The notes under the pieces were generated by a model. It did no database searches and was not told the origin of the DNA. It saw only the letters and a list, made by a program, of their open reading frames with translations. Below, piece by piece: positions 35,097-44,845 of a stretch of 64,000 bases of DNA. The translations under genes were made by a program, and so were the position numbers. Source of the DNA: Pseudodesulfovibrio alkaliphilus (GTDB lineage: Bacteria > Desulfobacterota > Desulfovibrionia > Desulfovibrionales > Desulfovibrionaceae); contig NZ_WODC01000001.1 of NCBI RefSeq assembly GCF_009729555.1, positions 744,001-808,000 on the forward strand, in the 5' to 3' direction. Every line of letters starts with the position of its first letter. Within the stretch, counting starts at the first letter, position 1.

Positions 35097-36470
35097 ATGA
35101 TGATGCGTACCTATTCCAAACCCTGGACCCGGCGCAGGTTCATCAAGGCCGGAGCCATGGCCGCAGCGCTCATGGCCCTTGGCGGCTGCGCCAAGAATCC
35201 CGTCACCGGCCGAAGCCAGCTCATGCTCGTCAGCGAGACCGAAGAGATCTCCATGGACACACAGGCTTCCCCGCACCAGATCTCCGCTGACTACGGACGG
35301 GCACAGGACGAGGCTCTCAACGCCTATGTGTCCGAGGTGGGCCACCGTCTCGCCGATCTTAGCCACCGGCCGGAGATGCCTTACAACTTCCAGGTGGTCA
35401 ACGCCACCTATGTCAATGCCTACGCCTTTCCCGGCGGGACAATAGCCTGCACACGCGGCATCATGCTGGACATGGAAAACGAGGCCGAGATGGCAGCCCT
35501 GCTCGGCCACGAGATCGGCCACGTCAACGCCCGGCACACGGCCTCGCGCATGAGCAATTCCATCCTTGTCTCTCTGGCGGCCGGTGTGGGCGGAGCCCTG
35601 GTGGGTGCCAAGTACGGGGGAGAGTGGGGCGCCCTGGCAGGCGGCCTGGGCGGATTCGGCGCGGGTATGCTTCTGGCCGCCTACAGCCGCCAGGACGAAC
35701 GCCAGGCCGACAGTCTGGGCATGGAATACATGACGCGGGCTGAATACAATCCCGATGGCATGGCCGGGCTCATGGACATGCTCAACGCCAAGCATGACCG
35801 CGAACCCAATGCCCTGGAAGTGATGTTCGCCACCCACCCCATGAGCAGCGAGCGGCTGGCCACGGCCCGCACGGCGGCCAACACCCGATACCCTTCGGCC
35901 AGAGAATACTCCTTCTACAGGGAGCGGTACATGGACAACACCGCCTCCCTGCGCTCCATCGAACCGGCCGTACGGGATTTGCAGACCGCGGAAAAATTCA
36001 TCGTCAAAAAAGAATACCCCAAGGCCGACGAGCATATCGCCTCGGCCCTGAGCAAAGCGCCCAATGACTATGTCGGGCTTCTGCTCATGGCCAAAAGCAA
36101 GGCGGCACAGGGTCGGTACAGCGAGGGAATCCCCTATGCAGAGCGTGCCCGCGAGGCCCACCCGGGCGAACCCCAGGCCCTGCAGTTGAACGGCCTGCTC
36201 CAGGTCCGGGCAGGCAACTTCTCGCAGGCCCTGTCCAATTTCACGGCCTATGAGGCCGCCTTGCCGGGCAACCCCTACTCCGCCTTCTACAAGGGCTACA
36301 GCAAGGAAGGCATGGGCGACCGGCGCGGGGCAGCCGAAGAATATGTGCGCTTTCTCGGGCAGGTCAATCAGGGAGATCAGGCCAAACACGCCTACTACAG
36401 GCTGGTGGAATGGGGCTATGTCAAGGGACGGGCCGAGCCGGTGCCCGATCCATTCAAGGGACTGGCCTGA
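35097..36470 (+). CDS. M48 family metalloprotease, Tat/lipoprotein, with TPR-like C-terminus
   Basis: A 457-residue secreted protease. The N-terminus has a twin-arginine-like motif TRRRFIKAG and a lipobox ALGGC (C31), so it is an outer-membrane or periplasmic lipoprotein. The zinc motif is HEIGH at 138-142 in LLGHEIGHVNARHTASRMS; the third ligand is a glutamate or aspartate in SRQDERQADSLGMEYM. Residues 320-450 form helical repeats like TPRs. The family (BepA/YfgC-like) takes part in outer-membrane protein quality control. Three ATG codons in a row (35097, 35100, 35103) could each start it. Confidence 0.87.
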   Translation: MMMRTYSKPWTRRRFIKAGAMAAALMALGGCAKNPVTGRSQLMLVSETEEISMDTQASPHQISADYGRAQDEALNAYVSEVGHRLADLSHRPEMPYNFQVVNATYVNAYAFPGGTIACTRGIMLDMENEAEMAALLGHEIGHVNARHTASRMSNSILVSLAAGVGGALVGAKYGGEWGALAGGLGGFGAGMLLAAYSRQDERQADSLGMEYMTRAEYNPDGMAGLMDMLNAKHDREPNALEVMFATHPMSSERLATARTAANTRYPSAREYSFYRERYMDNTASLRSIEPAVRDLQTAEKFIVKKEYPKADEHIASALSKAPNDYVGLLLMAKSKAAQGRYSEGIPYAERAREAHPGEPQALQLNGLLQVRAGNFSQALSNFTAYEAALPGNPYSAFYKGYSKEGMGDRRGAAEEYVRFLGQVNQGDQAKHAYYRLVEWGYVKGRAEPVPDPFKGLA

Positions 36471-36521
36471 TAGACGGCCCATGATCCTGCCCCGGCAGGG
36501 TCGGTGTCGTGCAAAAAAGGA

Positions 36522-36552
36522 CCGGGGGAGAACGCGATGCGTTCTCCCCCGG
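36522..36552. terminator. Strong bidirectional terminator between M48 and mltD genes
   Basis: A 14-bp perfect stem CCGGGGGAGAACGC / GCGTTCTCCCCCGG with a GAT loop. On the minus strand TCCTTTTTTGC follows, so it fits mltD best; on the plus strand CTTCATTTCG follows. Confidence 0.9.
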
Positions 36553-36578
36553 CTTCATTTCGTTGGGCTGCGGGCGGT

Positions 36579-38192
36579 CTAATGGACGTACACCTTGAGA
36601 TCCTGCCCGGCATAGATGGTGCCCCGGGAGTTGAGGGAATTCCACTTGCGCAGATCGGCCACAGTGACGCCAAACTTGCGGGCAATGGCCGTCAAGTTGT
36701 CGCCACGGCGCACCTTGTAACGCACCAGCTGGGCCTTGGTCTGCTCCGCGTCACGAACGGCCTGCCGGGTGGCCTGGCCGGAATTGTCCGGGATGTAAAG
36801 GCGCTGGCCCGCCTTGAGGGCGTTTGAGCGAAGACCGTTGGACTGCTTGATGGTGTCCACGGTGGTCCCGAACTTGCGCGAGATGGACCACAGGGTGTCG
36901 CCGCTACGCACCACGTAGTTGCCGCGACGCGAGGCGATGGCACGGGTGGACGAGGCAGTGCCCTCGGACGGGGAACTGGCCACCACGCGGCCCGACTCGT
37001 TGCCAGGCACCATGACCAGCTGGCCAGGGCGCAGGATGTCGGAATTGGTATTGTTGACCTTCTTGAGCACGGCCACGGGCACCCGGAAGCGGTTGGAGAT
37101 GCGCCACCAGGAGTCGCCGCTGCGCACGGCGTACTGAGTGTAGCCTGCGTAGGGACGGGAACCGGGGTCCTTGAGATAGGCGATCATGCTGTCCGCCTTG
37201 GCTGCGGGCAGATAGGCGGTGGTCTCCATGTGCGGCGGGCTGACCTGTCGGCGATAGGCCGGGTTGTACTCGTGGAATTCCTTCCAGGTCAGGCCGCCCG
37301 CACGGGCCAGGGCGAGCAGGTCGGTACCGCCGGGCACCTGCACGGGCACCACCTCGGGCTCCATGTCCCAGGAGACCGGGTTGTACCCCAGGGTGTCAAG
37401 ATTCTGGAATATCTTGGAAATGGCAATGAATTTGGGCACATAGTGCTTGGTTTCCGGCTTGAGCTTGGCACGGCCGGTGAGCTTGTGGTTGTTGGCCGTC
37501 AGCTCGAAGAAGTCGTCGCAGTCGGTCAGCTTGAGGGCCCGGGAGATTTTCCCTTCGCCGGCATTGTAGGCGGCCAGGGCCAGATACCAGTCGCCGAAGC
37601 GGTCATACAGGTCGCGCAGATGCCGGGCGGCGGCGTCGGTGGACTTGTAGGGGTCGCGGCGCTCGTCGATCCACCAGTCGGATCGCAGACCGTAGAGTCG
37701 TCCGGTGCCCTTCATGAACTGCCACATGCCACCTGCCCCGGCCCATGAATAGGCGCGGACATTGTACCCCGACTCGGTGAAGGGCAGAAGCACAAGGTCC
37801 TGGGGCAGACCGTACTGGGTGAAGACGCGGCGCACATATGGCAGATGCGGCTGCGAGCGCTCCAGCCAGCGCTCCATGGTTGCGCGAGCTTTGTGGTTGA
37901 AATAGTTGAAATAACGCTCAACATCGGCATTATTGTGGTCTTCGAGATCAAAGAGAAGGCCAAAGCGTGCGTTGAGTACCGCCTTCTCGGCCTGGGTCAG
38001 TTCCCCTTCCTCCACCGGGGCGGCAATGACCTCCGGGTCCAGAGCCTCGGCGTCATCGGGAACACCGCCTTGTTCCCGCTCGGCGACAGGCTCGCTGACA
38101 GGAGACTTGGCGGCACAACCGGCCATGAAGGTCGCCAATCCGACGATGCAGAGCGCCGCGAAAAGCGGGCGCAGAGATTTGAATGCGTCCAA
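36579..38192 (-). CDS. mltD: Membrane-bound lytic murein transglycosylase with three LysM domains
   Basis: A 537-residue lipoprotein of the MltD type. The lipobox is FMAGC (C26). The transglycosylase domain has catalytic E140 in VLLPFTESGYNVRAY, followed by SWAGAGGMWQFMKGTGRLYG and ALAAYNAGEGKISRA. Three LysM domains (about 355-400, 427-472, 492-537) bind peptidoglycan. The enzyme cleaves glycan strands with formation of anhydro-muramic ends in the periplasm. Two LysMs are common for MltD; three is on the long side. A strong terminator follows. Confidence 0.92.
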   Translation of the reverse strand: MDAFKSLRPLFAALCIVGLATFMAGCAAKSPVSEPVAEREQGGVPDDAEALDPEVIAAPVEEGELTQAEKAVLNARFGLLFDLEDHNNADVERYFNYFNHKARATMERWLERSQPHLPYVRRVFTQYGLPQDLVLLPFTESGYNVRAYSWAGAGGMWQFMKGTGRLYGLRSDWWIDERRDPYKSTDAAARHLRDLYDRFGDWYLALAAYNAGEGKISRALKLTDCDDFFELTANNHKLTGRAKLKPETKHYVPKFIAISKIFQNLDTLGYNPVSWDMEPEVVPVQVPGGTDLLALARAGGLTWKEFHEYNPAYRRQVSPPHMETTAYLPAAKADSMIAYLKDPGSRPYAGYTQYAVRSGDSWWRISNRFRVPVAVLKKVNNTNSDILRPGQLVMVPGNESGRVVASSPSEGTASSTRAIASRRGNYVVRSGDTLWSISRKFGTTVDTIKQSNGLRSNALKAGQRLYIPDNSGQATRQAVRDAEQTKAQLVRYKVRRGDNLTAIARKFGVTVADLRKWNSLNSRGTIYAGQDLKVYVH

Positions 38193-38396
38193 TTTTTCCT
38201 CCGGCTTCCCGCCCCAGTACCAGAAAACCAGGGACTTGGGAAGTCTAGAAAAAGTCTTATACGTGATGAACCGATGAACAATGTGCTACCCCACCTGGCT
38301 CGGGATTGCAATAGCTTGGCAAAAGCCCTACATAGTCGCGGGGCGGCACGCAACCATGTGCAACTCTTTGCCGCACCCAGACAAGGCGGGGATGAA

Positions 38397-39146
38397 ATGC
38401 AGGACAAGAAGGACGGTAAACTTTACGTAGTCGGCAACAAGCCGGTGAAAGAGCTGCTGCTCGACGAACCGTGCCGGGTCGATTTCGTGGCCTTCCGCAA
38501 GGGCCGCCACGATGCGGCGCTTGAGGAAATCCTCGCCCTGTGCCGCACGGCCGGGGTGCCGTTCCGCTCCGTCTCGGCCAAGGATCTGGATTTCATGTAC
38601 CGGGGCAACCATCAGGGCGTGGCCGCCCGCTGCGCGGCCCTGTCCTACGTCTCGCTTGAAACCCTGCTCGAATCCGCGCCCGAGGCGCCCCTGCCGCTCA
38701 TCGTGGCCCTGGATCAGGTCCAGGACACAGGCAACGTGGGCGTGCTGGCCCGCACGGTCTATGCTCTGGGCGGGGCCGGGCTCATCGTCTGCCAGCACCA
38801 CGGCGCCTATCTCGGGGCCGGGGCGGTCCGCTCCAGCGCGGGAGCGCTGAACAAGCTGCCCGTGGCCAAGGCGGGCAATATGGCCGCGGCCCTCAAGGAC
38901 TGCGCCAACCACGATTTCACCCTGTACTGCGCCCGCTCGGGCGCGGATGCCCTCAATGCCTACGAGACCGAGCTGTCCGGCCCGGCCGTGCTGGTGCTCG
39001 GCAACGAGGAAAAGGGAGTGCGGCCCGGCGTGGCCAAGCTCTGTCACCACGATCTCTCCATCCCCCTGCGCCGCGAGTTCGACTCCCTCAACGTGGCCCA
39101 GGCCGGTGCCGTGCTCGTCTCCGAGTTCGCCCGCCGCCTGGGCTGA
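38397..39146 (+). CDS. rlmB: SpoU family RNA 2'-O-ribose methyltransferase (RlmB-like)
   Basis: A 249-residue SPOUT methyltransferase. The N-terminal substrate-binding domain (LYVVGNKPVKELLLDEP, and FMYRGNHQGVAARC) is followed by the knotted domain with the three SpoU motifs: VALDQVQDTGNVGVLARTVY, LVLGNEEKGVRPG and SIPLRREFDSLNVAQAGAVL. The layout matches RlmB/TrmH-type enzymes, which methylate ribose 2'-O in 23S rRNA. The frame is open further upstream, but ATG 38397 fits the family N-terminus. The specific target nucleotide is not provable here. Confidence 0.85.
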   Translation: MQDKKDGKLYVVGNKPVKELLLDEPCRVDFVAFRKGRHDAALEEILALCRTAGVPFRSVSAKDLDFMYRGNHQGVAARCAALSYVSLETLLESAPEAPLPLIVALDQVQDTGNVGVLARTVYALGGAGLIVCQHHGAYLGAGAVRSSAGALNKLPVAKAGNMAAALKDCANHDFTLYCARSGADALNAYETELSGPAVLVLGNEEKGVRPGVAKLCHHDLSIPLRREFDSLNVAQAGAVLVSEFARRLG

Positions 39147-39191
39147 TCGGCCCGACTTCCCGTTGGCCCGGCTTTGGGGTATCGTCGGGAC

Positions 39192-40574
39192 ATGCACATC
39201 GGACGGTACGAGATTCGCGGCCTGCTGGGCCGGGGCGGCATGGGCGCGGTCTACAAGGCGGCCATGCCCGTGACCGGACGCATGGTGGCCCTCAAGGTGC
39301 TCAAGCCCGCCGACATCCTCATCGACATCATGGGCAGCGATGCCCTGACCTCCCTGTTTCTGGGCGAGGCTGCCACCATGGCCCGCATCAGCCACGCCAA
39401 CGTGGCCTCGGTCCTGGACGTGGACGAAGGCGGCGCGGCCACCCCGCCCCATTTCACCATGGAATACTATTGCGGCAACCTCGGCGCCCTCATGGGCGAG
39501 ACCTACGATGCGGAGCGCCCTTCGCGCAGGCTGGGCGCACAGGCAGCCCTGGCCCTGGCCCGCCAGATGCTCCACGGGCTCGACCGACTCCATTACGAGG
39601 GCATCGTCCACCGCGACATCAAGCCCTTCAACGTCATGCTGGCCGAGGACGAGGGCGGTCTCGGCACGGTCAGGCTCATCGATTTCGGCCTGAGCCGGCT
39701 GCGCGGCGAGCGGCCTGCACGCCACCCGGGCATGGTGGTGGGCTCTCCCTGGTACACCGCCCCCGAACAGGAGGCCGACCCGGACAAGGCCGACAGCCGC
39801 GCCGATATCTTTTCCGTGGGCGTGACCCTTTACCGGATGCTTACCGGAAAGCTGCCGGAACCAGGGCGCGATTCGATCGGGCTGGTCCTGGACGATCCCG
39901 AACTCGCCGGCCCGGACTGGGACGGCCTCTTCAGCCGTGCCCTGGCCGCAGTCCCGGACAATCGCTTTGCCGACGCAGCCGCCATGCTCGATGCCTTGGA
40001 CCGGGCCGAAACCGACTGGCTGGCGGCCCGCGACGCCGCCTGCTCCCTTGCGGACCCGCCTGATCCGTGGCCGTCCCGGTTGCGCCGCCCTCCGGCGCGG
40101 GCAACGCCAATCAAAACAGGAGCGCGGCAGGCGCGGAGCCTCTTTGGCCTCGACGAGTTGTGGCGGCCCAATAGCGCTGCCCCGGCCCTGTTCTCGGACC
40201 AGGGCGACGGCACCGTGCTCCAGCCCGGACCGGACGGTTCCCTTGCGGGGCTGCTCTGGGAGCGGGACGGCTCGCGCTATCCGCTGACCTGGGAACGCGC
40301 AAAGGCCCACGCGGCGCGACTGGGGGAACGCGCCTTTGCAGGGCGCACCGGCTGGCGGCTGCCCACCATCGACGAGCTGGCCGCGCTCATGGGCCGGGCC
40401 GCGCATCCGGGTCTCTCCTGTCAGGCCCCGGCGTTCGATCCGCGCAAGTCGCGGCTCTGGAGCGCCGACACCAAGGCATTCACCGCCGCGTGGTACGCCG
40501 ACGCCCACCTGGGCTACATCGGCTGGCAGGATCGCTCCTGCCGCTTTTTCGCACGGGCCGTGTGCCCGGCCTGA
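39192..40574 (+). CDS. Ser/Thr protein kinase fused to a DUF1566 domain
   Basis: A 460-residue Hanks-type kinase. The P-loop is LLGRGGMGAVYKA, the ATP lysine K35 (MVALKVLK), the catalytic loop HRDIKPFNVML with D142, and the metal DFG at 164-166 (LIDFGLSRL). GSPWYTAPEQEAD marks the activation segment. After residue 330 a DUF1566 (Lcl-type) domain follows: LTWERAKAHAARLGERAF, GWRLPTIDELAALMGRA, LWSADTKAF. No membrane segment is seen, so the whole protein is cytosolic, although DUF1566 is often extracellular. ATG 39192 is favoured over TTG 39174. Targets unknown. Confidence 0.85.
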   Translation: MHIGRYEIRGLLGRGGMGAVYKAAMPVTGRMVALKVLKPADILIDIMGSDALTSLFLGEAATMARISHANVASVLDVDEGGAATPPHFTMEYYCGNLGALMGETYDAERPSRRLGAQAALALARQMLHGLDRLHYEGIVHRDIKPFNVMLAEDEGGLGTVRLIDFGLSRLRGERPARHPGMVVGSPWYTAPEQEADPDKADSRADIFSVGVTLYRMLTGKLPEPGRDSIGLVLDDPELAGPDWDGLFSRALAAVPDNRFADAAAMLDALDRAETDWLAARDAACSLADPPDPWPSRLRRPPARATPIKTGARQARSLFGLDELWRPNSAAPALFSDQGDGTVLQPGPDGSLAGLLWERDGSRYPLTWERAKAHAARLGERAFAGRTGWRLPTIDELAALMGRAAHPGLSCQAPAFDPRKSRLWSADTKAFTAAWYADAHLGYIGWQDRSCRFFARAVCPA

Positions 40575-40736
40575 GGAAGGCCGGGATGCCCATTCCACCC
40601 ATGGCGGCCTTCCCCATCCACCTCCTCTGATCCTGCAGGCCCGCTCCCCCTTCCAAGGCGGGCGCACCCTGTCTGCCATTGCGAAAGCGCAAAAACCATC
40701 AAGCGACACAAGCGGCATCGTGGCACAAGGAGTCCC

Positions 40737-41594
40737 ATGCGCACCACGAAAGAGGAAACCAAACAGGATTACGCGAAGCGGATGGACCGGGTTCTGGAGC
40801 ACATCCAGACCCACCTGGACGAGCCCCTGGCGCTGAAGGAACTGGCCGCCATAGCCTGTTTCTCGCCATATCATTTTCACCGCATTTTCAGCGGCATGAT
40901 CGGCGAGTCGGTGAAATCCCACATCAGGCGTCTTCGCCTGGAACGGGCGGCCATCACCCTGAAGCACGGCGATGCTTGCGTGACGGACATCGCCCTAAGC
41001 GCCGGATTCGAAACCCACGAATCATTCACGCGGGCATTCACCTCCATGTTCGGCCTCTCCCCCAGGCAGTTTCGCGATGCGCACCACGGCGGCATTGAAC
41101 GTAAACACTCAAACTACTGGAAGGAGATCGTCATGGAAGCAAGTGTCAACACCCTTGAGGCCATGGATGTCGTTTTCGTCCGTCACGTCGGACCGTACAA
41201 GGATTGCCACCAAGCATGGTCGACCCTCTGCGGCTTTGCAGACGGCAAGGGACTCTTCACGCCATCGGCGCGGGTGCTCGCCGTTTGCCACGACGACCCC
41301 GACGTTACGCCCGAAGACAAGATCCGCTACGATGCGTGCATCACCGTCGCAGGGCCGGTCGAGGTCCAGGCTCCTGTGGGGATGAAGACCATCGCCGGGG
41401 GCCGGTACGCCAAAACCCTCCACAAGGGACCGCACTCCGAACTCCACAGGACCTACGCCTGGCTGTGCGGTCAATGGGCGCCGCAGAACGGGCACGAGGC
41501 GGATGCCGGGGCAAGCATCGAGATATATCTCAACACCCCGGACAGGACCGCACCTGAGGCCCTGCTGACCGAGGTGTACGTCCCCTTGAAATAG
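40737..41594 (+). CDS. AraC family regulator with GyrI-like ligand domain
   Basis: A 285-residue protein. Residues 15-115 hold two AraC-type helix-turn-helix motifs ([20 protein letters not shown] and [20 protein letters not shown]). Residues 140-285 are a GyrI/SOUL-like small-molecule binding domain ([38 protein letters not shown]). The layout matches Rob/SbmC-type regulators that sense amphipathic compounds and switch on efflux or stress genes. ATG 40737 follows AAGGAGTCCC. It stands alone and converges with metE. Confidence 0.9.
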   Translation: MRTTKEETKQDYAKRMDRVLEHIQTHLDEPLALKELAAIACFSPYHFHRIFSGMIGESVKSHIRRLRLERAAITLKHGDACVTDIALSAGFETHESFTRAFTSMFGLSPRQFRDAHHGGIERKHSNYWKEIVMEASVNTLEAMDVVFVRHVGPYKDCHQAWSTLCGFADGKGLFTPSARVLAVCHDDPDVTPEDKIRYDACITVAGPVEVQAPVGMKTIAGGRYAKTLHKGPHSELHRTYAWLCGQWAPQNGHEADAGASIEIYLNTPDRTAPEALLTEVYVPLK

Positions 41595-41645
41595 CCCGCC
41601 CAATCACGAATCGGATGGCGGCCGACCGCCCTGCTGCCGGGTGGT

Positions 41646-41676
41646 CGGCGTCCTCCGCCCCGGGCAGAGGACGCCG
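41646..41676. terminator. Hairpin between convergent AraC-GyrI and metE genes
   Basis: A 10-bp perfect stem CGGCGTCCTC / GAGGACGCCG with an 11-base loop. There is no clear T tract on either side, so termination is inferred from the position between convergent genes. Confidence 0.45.
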
Positions 41677-41685
41677 GGTCAAAGG

Positions 41686-43959
41686 CTACTCCGTTGCCTG
41701 TTCGCCCTGCTCCTGCCGCAAGCGTCTGGCGGCGGCAACCATGTTTTCCAGGGCAGCCAGGGTCTCCGGCCAGGCGCGGGTCTTCAGGCCGCAATCCGGG
41801 TTGACCCAGAGCCGCTCCGCCGGGACCACGCGCAACGCCCTGCGCAGCAGATCGAGAATCTCGTCCTCGCCGGGCACCCTCGGGCTGTGGATGTCATACA
41901 CACCGGGCCCGATAGCCGCGGGGAACTCACGGGCGTCAAAGGCGTCGAGTAGGCGCATACCGCTTCGGCTCGCCTCGATGCTGACCACGTCGGCGTCCAT
42001 GGCCCCGATCCACTGCACGATGGAATTGAAGTCGCTGTAGCACATGTGCGAGTGGATCTGGGTTTCGTCTGCCACCCCGCCCGTGACCAGCCGGAAGCTG
42101 TCCACGGCCCAGCGCAGGTATGCCTCGCGCTCGTCCTGCCGAAGCGGCATCCCCTCGCGCAGGGCCGCTTCGTCCACCTGAATGATGCCGACGCCCGCAG
42201 CCTCCAGATCAGTCACTTCGTCTCGCACGGCCAGGGCAAGCTGGCGGCAGATCTCGCCACGCGGGATGTCGTCGCGCACGAAGCTCCAGCACAGGATGGT
42301 CACCGGGCCCGTGAGCATGCCCTTCATCGGCCGATCGGTCAGGGACTGGGCGTAGGTGATCCAGTCAACAGTCATGGGGCCGGGCCTGGACACGTCGCCA
42401 TAAATGACCGGCGGCTTGACGCAACGGCTGCCGTAACTCTGGACCCAGCCGTTTTCCGTAAAGCAGAATCCGTTGAGCATCTGGCCGAAGTACTCCACCA
42501 TGTCGTTTCGCTCCGGCTCACCATGCACCAGCACGTCAATATCCAGGGCCTCCTGTTGGGCCACCGCCTCGGCGATCCGCCCGCGTATCCAGTCGGCGTA
42601 ATCGGTCTCTGAGATTTCCCCCCGCCTGTGGGCGAGGCGCGTCTTCCGTATCTCCGGGGTCTGGGGAAAGGAGCCGATGGTCGTTGTGGGGAAAAGGGGC
42701 AGCCCGAACCGCTCCCGCTGCACAACGGCCCGGTGCGCTACCGGCGACTTGCGCGTGAGCATGGTTTCGTCCACCGAAAGAAGCCGCCCGGCCACAGCCG
42801 GATCATGAACCCGCACACTTCCGCGCCGCTCCGCCAGAGCCTCGCGGTTCTCGGCAAACAGCGCCGGGCTTTCGCCTCGGGCGAACCCCTTGAGGGCCAC
42901 CACCTCGGCGCACTTCTGGACGGCAAAGGCCATCCAGCGTCTGATCTCCGGGTCAAGGGAGGTCTCTTGCTCCACATCCATGGGCGAGTGGAGCAACGAG
43001 CAGCTTGTGGCAACCATCACCCTGTCCTCGCCCAGAGCGTTCCGGGCCTCGTCCACGGCCCTGGCCGCGGCATCCAGGTCGGTCCGCCAGACATTGCGGC
43101 CATCGACCAGCCCGAGGGAGACGCCCATTCCCTCGGGTACCGCCCGAAGGGCCTCGTCGAGCTGACCGCTTCCGCGCACCAGATCCAGATGCAACGCGGC
43201 CACGGGCAGCGAAGCGGCCAGGTCGAGATTCTCGCGCAACTGACCGAAATAGGTGGCCAGCAGGATATCTACGCCATCGCAGGACCGGGCCAGTTCGCCA
43301 TAGACGTATTGCGCGGCCTCTGCCGCCTGGGGCGGCAGGTCGAGGCACAAGGCGGGCTCGTCCAGTTGGACCCAGGAGGCCACACCGGACAGCTCGCCCA
43401 GAATCCGGCAATAGGCCTCGGCCAGCCCGGCCACATGGTCCCATCGGCTGGCACCGCCCGTTTCCCTTGCCAGCATCAGGAACGTCAACGGTCCTACCAG
43501 AACCGGCTTGGGACGAAACCCGAGGGCGGCAGCCCTGGCCGCGTCCCGGCGCAGGGCCTCGGCCCGGCCGGTGAAGATTGTGGCAGATTCCAGCTCGGGA
43601 ACGATATAATGGTAGTTGGAATCAAACCATTTGGTCATGGTCATGGCCGGCGTGTCGGCATCGCCGCGGGCCATGCGGAAATAAGCGGCAAGCCCGCCGC
43701 ACTCCCTGTTCCGAAACCGCTGCGGCACGGCGCCGACCATAACAGCCGCGTCCAGCACATGGTCATAGAGGGAATGATCCCCCACGCAGACGAAGTCCAG
43801 TCCGGCCCCGGCCTGCACCGCCCAGTGCCGCTCCTTGAGCTCCGACGAGACCGCCATCAGGCCGCCCTCGTCAAGCTCTCCCCGCCAGTGTCGCTCAAGG
43901 GCCCATTTCAACTCGCGGGCCGCCCCCATTCTCGGAAAACCAATCACGTGCGCGTTCAT
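41686..43959 (-). CDS. metE: Cobalamin-independent methionine synthase
   Basis: A 757-residue MetE, which transfers a methyl group from methyltetrahydropteroyl-triglutamate to homocysteine to give methionine. The zinc ligands fit: H638 and C640 in [11 protein letters not shown]662 in [10 protein letters not shown] and C723 in [10 protein letters not shown]. The N-terminal half has [20 protein letters not shown] and the catalytic half [18 protein letters not shown] 43959 has GGAGTGG just ahead and begins with the typical [11 protein letters not shown] cobalamin riboswitch lies in its leader, so it is probably shut off when B12 is available for MetH. Confidence 0.97.
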   Translation of the reverse strand: MNAHVIGFPRMGAARELKWALERHWRGELDEGGLMAVSSELKERHWAVQAGAGLDFVCVGDHSLYDHVLDAAVMVGAVPQRFRNRECGGLAAYFRMARGDADTPAMTMTKWFDSNYHYIVPELESATIFTGRAEALRRDAARAAALGFRPKPVLVGPLTFLMLARETGGASRWDHVAGLAEAYCRILGELSGVASWVQLDEPALCLDLPPQAAEAAQYVYGELARSCDGVDILLATYFGQLRENLDLAASLPVAALHLDLVRGSGQLDEALRAVPEGMGVSLGLVDGRNVWRTDLDAAARAVDEARNALGEDRVMVATSCSLLHSPMDVEQETSLDPEIRRWMAFAVQKCAEVVALKGFARGESPALFAENREALAERRGSVRVHDPAVAGRLLSVDETMLTRKSPVAHRAVVQRERFGLPLFPTTTIGSFPQTPEIRKTRLAHRRGEISETDYADWIRGRIAEAVAQQEALDIDVLVHGEPERNDMVEYFGQMLNGFCFTENGWVQSYGSRCVKPPVIYGDVSRPGPMTVDWITYAQSLTDRPMKGMLTGPVTILCWSFVRDDIPRGEICRQLALAVRDEVTDLEAAGVGIIQVDEAALREGMPLRQDEREAYLRWAVDSFRLVTGGVADETQIHSHMCYSDFNSIVQWIGAMDADVVSIEASRSGMRLLDAFDAREFPAAIGPGVYDIHSPRVPGEDEILDLLRRALRVVPAERLWVNPDCGLKTRAWPETLAALENMVAAARRLRQEQGEQATE

Positions 43960-44019
43960 GTCCACTCCGTTTTTCAAGGTGTCAGACAAGGAGCCCCAAT
44001 GGCCGCGCGGCCCGGCGCT

Positions 44020-44160
44020 CCCCGGCAGGACGTCTTCTGGCTTCCGGCCCCGTGATGCCCGCATCCTTCCCCTGCCGGGTGAATGCGGGCGGGTATGTGC
44101 CGGTTACAGCGGCGCGTCCGCAACGGATTTTCACCGTTTTCCGTTTCCTGCCGTATCCAT
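44020..44160 (-). ncRNA. Cobalamin riboswitch in the metE leader
   Basis: Read on the minus strand, the segment has AACGGTGAAAATCCG, then GCGGACGCGCCGCTGTAACCG (cut here to GCCGCTGTAACCGG at 44113-44100), and the diagnostic box AAGCCAGAAGACG at 44042-44030, then CCTGCCGGGG. This is the order of AdoCbl-type riboswitches. A GC-rich stretch with GGAGC / GCTCC arms lies between it and the start codon and may be the expression platform. Confidence 0.88.
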
Positions 44161-44374
44161 AAATCAAGATTAATTGATATATCATGCCCGCCGATCATGC
44201 AAATCAAATTGTGCTGCGCCCTGTTGCAGGGGAACACTTAACTTGAGAAAGGAGGAAATTCCGGGGGGATCTGAGGCGAACGTGGAATTTTTGCAGGACT
44301 GACGCTCATTTCAGGGACAGGATATTCGTCATCGGGTTCGGCTTACTGCACCTTGGCAGTCAGTTTGACACGCC

Positions 44375-44845
44375 GGGATCAAGGCCGACGCCACCGCCAA
44401 GCGTTCGAATTCATCCGTGCCTGAACGGTTCGCGGGAGTAATGTGGTCACAGAGCAGAAATCTGTCCCGACCGTAGGTGTCGCATGGAGCTTGTAGCCGC
44501 AATAGGCCCGGTTTCTCTTGCGGAGCCAGGCCGCCTCCTCGGAGCGGTCCTCTGGCATCACGTCGATGACCTTGCGTGGCCACCGCTGCGATTCGACTAC
44601 CGAGGCGGCCACCACGGCTCCCTCACGGACAAGGAACCCTTGTCCTTCAAGCTAACGGTTGAACATGTCGAGCAAGGTGTCCAGCTCCTTCATGCGGATC
44701 AAACCGTTACAGAAACGACAAATGGCGGTCTCGCCCGGCATGTCGTCCTCAATGGAATAACCGGTGAACCGGGCGAAGGAGGCCAATCGAGCAGCGCCTG
44801 CTCCGCGCCCGGATCGCTCAGGTTGTACCAATGAAGCAATAATAG
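44375..44845 (-). pseudogene. Decayed IS5-type transposase
   Basis: The minus strand reads YNLSDPGAEQALLD, then in another frame RLASFARFTGYSIEDDMPGE and TAICRF, an in-frame TAG at 44652-44654 where Gln is expected (MFNR-stop-LEGQG), then REGAVVAASVVESQRWPRKV and AAWLRKRNRAYCGYKLHA. A further frameshift leads to FLLCDHITPANRSGTDEFER, and the C-terminal third is missing. This matches IS5-family transposases with at least two frameshifts, one nonsense codon, an apparent internal deletion and a 3' truncation. No terminal inverted repeats were found. Confidence 0.75.

Noticed and set aside
34842-36482. 546-codon frame antisense to the M48 gene
   Set aside because: The plus strand codes for a certain metalloprotease; the antisense frame lacks features.
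42628-44055. 475-codon frame antisense to metE and its riboswitch
   Set aside because: Shadow of metE in a high-GC genome, with no recognisable domains.
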